Of a DNA stretch of 64,000 bases, positions 61,432 to 64,000 are shown one piece after another. Numbering within the stretch: the first letter of the stretch is position 1; each line of letters begins with the position of its first letter. Below the pieces are notes generated by a model. That model made no database searches. It saw only the letters and a program-made list of their open reading frames with translations, and was not told the origin of the DNA. Both the position numbers and the translations under genes were made by a program. Source of the DNA: Selaginella tamariscina. Its lineage: Eukaryota; Streptophyta; Lycopodiopsida; Selaginellales; Selaginellaceae. Where the stretch lies: positions 370,399 to 434,398 of the forward strand of contig PUQB01000182.1 of the NCBI GenBank assembly GCA_003024785.1, read 5' to 3'.

Positions 61432-61458
61432 CATGCCCACTTTAGTTACAACGTGCAT
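61432..61458 (-). repeat. Right terminal inverted repeat of the 15-kb element
   Basis: CATGCCCACTTTAGTTACAA then CGTGCAT, complementary to 46364-46390 with two mismatches. TTTT follows. Confidence 0.85.
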
Positions 61459-61462
61459 TTTT

Positions 61463-63019
61463 GCTTGCTCCACAATTATCAGAGTTTTCATTTGGTGTCA
61501 AATATGTAACTCACCAGATGCCAACCCTAAAAACCCTTTTTGGAAACCCTAAAAAAATCATTAAGAACTTGTCTTTTAAAAATTCACACGCTCAATTGGC
61601 CAAGTCCACAGTCAATGCTCACCTTATGAGTTAGGATGTGTGTGCTAGCCGAGCTACAAGACGAATGAAATAATCGGAGCAAGGTCTCAAACACTATTCT
61701 TGTGGATCATGAACTCATGCAATGCCTTATAGGCTTGCAAGCAGATTATTAAACAAGAGGAGTTAACTTCTTATATGCGACATATTTAATCACAAAGGCA
61801 TAATCTTACCATCATGGGACGTATCCATATTGTTTAAAAGTGGCAACACAACAGAGCTGTGCCTTGACAGCACAATCTAAGCTTGCATCGATAAATAACG
61901 GATACTCTTTTTGAACTTAAAATTCTCATTACATATACTTGTGATGGAGCCTCCTCTTTTGATATTTATGTAAGTGGGTTAGCACAAAAATTTATTAATA
62001 AAATGAGTTTAGCAATTCCTACCTTTAAATACTGACTCTTTAAATTTAAATATATATTTTAATAAATATAGATTTAAGTATAGTGAATATTAAATAGATT
62101 AATAAATTGAACTTGGAAATATACATACTTAAATAAAAGGTATTCTTTAATTGAGATTTGAAAACTATAAATTTAAAGCATAGATCAATGAAGTATGGTA
62201 TAATTGCCCTTCTTTAATATAAAAAAAAAAGTTAATGTTTTATTAGGTGATTTACTAATACGTAAAAACATCAATATATTTAAGCTTTTGAGTTATCATT
62301 AAGCATAAGTTTTCCTTTAATAAGTCTAAATAACAATTTGATTTGTCGTAAATAATCATTATTATTTAATTTAAAATATGCTTTGAATATCTGTCCTAAA
62401 CCACAAAATGTAATAGCATTTTACTAAATATATATTTAAGTATAGTGAATATTACATAGATTAATAAATTAAACTTAGAAATACACATACTTAAATAAAA
62501 GCATTCTTTAGGTGAGATTTGAAAAAAAATAAATTAAAACATAGATCAATGAAGAATGGTAATTTGTCCTTCTTTAATAGAAAATAAGTTAACTTTTGAT
62601 TAGGTGATTTACTAATATGTAAAAACATTAACATATTTAAACTTTTGAGTCATGTTAAGCATAAATTTTCTTTTTAGTAAGTCTAATCAACTATTGGATT
62701 TGTTGTAAATAATAAAATCTTTCATTGCTGTTTAATTTAAAATATACTTTTGAATATCTATCGTTAACCAAGAAAATGTAAAGCAAAGCCAGACCACATT
62801 ACTATCCACATTTTCCTATGATTTAAAGATTAAGTAAACATTTCTAGTGAATAAACTGTGGTTAAACACTATTAATAAACTTTAAAGTATCTTTATATAA
62901 TTTATTTTATACACCAAACTAATAATATATGGAAAGTCTTTGTTTAGTATTGGGTATGAATATTTAAATTTAAGGTTTGGGGTGAACATAAATATGCATA
63001 CTTCTTATTTCATTGTATA

Positions 63020-63050
<31 letters not shown>

Positions 63051-63821
63051 CACACACACGCACATATACATACACAAAAGAGATTAAATAAAAATAATTC
63101 AAATTCATAATTATAAATATCTCAATGGTAAGGCTACAACAGTGTGTGATATGAGTCAACTTAAAAATAGAATAAGTTCATGCATGGGTATTAGAAACCT
63201 GTTATACAACTGAGAAATTTAAAAATATCTTAATAAATTTTATATTTAATTAAGGTACTATATTATCTTAAAGATTTCTTTTTTGTATAAACCTAATAAT
63301 ATATGATAAAGAATATGCCTTAAATATTCCCTAATTATTAAACTTTGAAAAGTTTAATTAAGATACTAAATATTGTTTCATACATAATTTTTCTGCAATG
63401 TGCTAATAGTATGTTTTAATTGAGATGGTTTACATTCTTAAACTCTGTTTACATAATTGTAGCCTTTGCAAAAAAAATAATTCTTTTGTAATATGCTATA
63501 ATATAATTGAATAGCTTAGATTTAAATTAATATATAAATTATATATTAAATAATATTAATAAATAACATGATAAAGTTGTACATGTCGACTTACAAATTT
63601 TAGATTTTTTAGGTACAATATATTCTCTTGAATCTTATTTACCTTATTTGTTTCAAACTTTTATTTGAGTGGTTAATTAAAGTAACTGTACTTTATTATA
63701 TTACTATGTAAAAATACTGTTTCACAATTACAATAACGATTTATTTTATTTTATTTTAGCATAGGATTATATTTACATGCATAGGCTTTTAGGTGCCTGA
63801 TGCTGCTAGACACAAGGTCCA
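61463..63821. repeat. Direct repeat of 25719-28075
   Basis: Collinear with the AT-rich flank downstream of Hint copy 1, including the two ~365-bp units and the (AC)n tract (about 63018-63060). It differs by scattered single-base indels. No gene. Confidence 0.88.
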
Positions 63822-64000
63822 TCATGCATACTTGGTGGAAACCTTGTAGAGCCCATACATGGCAGCCATGGCTGCAGTGACGGCAATCTTACCACCATAC
63901 ATAGTAAAAACTGCAATCCAGATTTGAATCAGTTTGTTGTAAACTGCAGCAAACATATCTTTTCCAAGTGTCTTGTACAAGTAACCGAGCTGGAAGCAAA
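63822..64000 (-). CDS. Third hevein-Hint gene copy, last exon only (runs off the window)
   Basis: The stop codon is at 63822-63824 and the reading matches the C-terminal end of the gene at 28076-29257 ([20 protein letters not shown] then VSTKYA). Short deletions near 63906-63935 (relative to copy 1) disturb the frame, so it may be a pseudogene. Upstream exons lie beyond 64000. Confidence 0.7.
   Translation of the reverse strand, partial: CFQLGYLYKTLGKDMFAAVYNKLIQIWIAVFTMYGGKIAVTAAMAAMYGLYKVSTKYA

Larger units (their letters stand above)
46364..61458. mobile_element. 15.1-kb DNA transposon with palindrome arrays and multi-gene cargo
   Basis: The terminal inverted repeat is 27 bp with two mismatches, starting ATGCAAGTTGTAACTAAA on the left and ATGCACGTTGTAACTAAA when read inward from 61458. 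The target duplication is TTTT (46360-46363 and 61459-61462). The unfilled site is present at 25715-25718 within otherwise matching flanks. Contents: minus-strand DDE-like transposase, palindrome array 1, AT/TG-rich middle, palindrome array 2, a small hairpin, a ParB/methyltransferase-like gene and an FCP1-like phosphatase gene on the plus strand. The superfamily is not assigned. Confidence 0.88.

Noticed and set aside
1-64000. tRNA or rRNA genes
   Set aside because: None recognised by eye on either strand. A tRNAscan-SE or Infernal run would settle it.

Overview
This is nuclear DNA of a green plant or close relative, built mostly from mobile elements. The evidence is spliceosomal genes with short introns (mostly 46-70 bp), a plant-style hevein chitin-binding domain, Ty3/gypsy LTR retrotransposons, Mutator-type and other DNA transposons, and an interstitial CCCTAAA telomere-like tract. 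The tiny introns and a Hedgehog-type Hint domain suggest an early-diverging land plant or streptophyte alga, but the species cannot be fixed by eye. Many single-base indels interrupt otherwise conserved reading frames, and there is one N at 14013, so long-read consensus error should be suspected. Layout. 1-1328: eroded Ty3/gypsy fragment. 1329-5897: a 4.57-kb near-perfect palindrome (foldback element), with an intact small gene on one arm and its broken twin on the other. 7216-13413: a 5'-truncated LTR retrotransposon flanked by 276-279-bp direct repeats. 14014-26340: a host repeat holding a small Harbinger-like element (14267-24608), which is split by a complete LTR retrotransposon (15305-24390, 5-bp duplication GTGAT). 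28076-29257: the best intact host gene, a secreted hevein domain fused to a Hedgehog-type Hint domain. 30946-31791: a broken ORF with two retropepsin motifs. 33160-42618: an inverted, broken second copy of the hevein-Hint gene, split by an 8.3-kb Mutator-like element (34145-42464, 9-bp duplication). 43690-46363: a second copy of the host repeat without the LTR element (an empty site). 46364-61458: a 15.1-kb DNA transposon with 27-bp inverted repeats and a TTTT duplication. 61463-64000: a repeat of 25719-28260, running into a third hevein-Hint copy. Most striking: the two large DNA transposons have quite different transposases but the same plan. A transposase gene on the minus strand diverges from a plus-strand gene encoding a ParB-like domain followed by a circularly permuted (beta-class) DNA methyltransferase-like domain. 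Between the divergent genes lies a dense array of element-specific GC-rich inverted repeats. In the 15-kb element this is an 18-bp perfect palindrome repeated dozens of times, about every 45 bp in the first array. In the Mutator-like element it is a ~137-bp repeat that looks like a duplicated leader exon plus intron carrying a hairpin motif. I infer, without proof, a transposon-borne self-recognition or anti-silencing module in which the ParB/methyltransferase protein reads the repeats. The 15-kb element also carries an FCP1-like phosphatase gene and a hairpin with a 24-bp stem. Empty sites elsewhere in this window confirm all three insertions (LTR element, Mutator-like element, 15-kb element).
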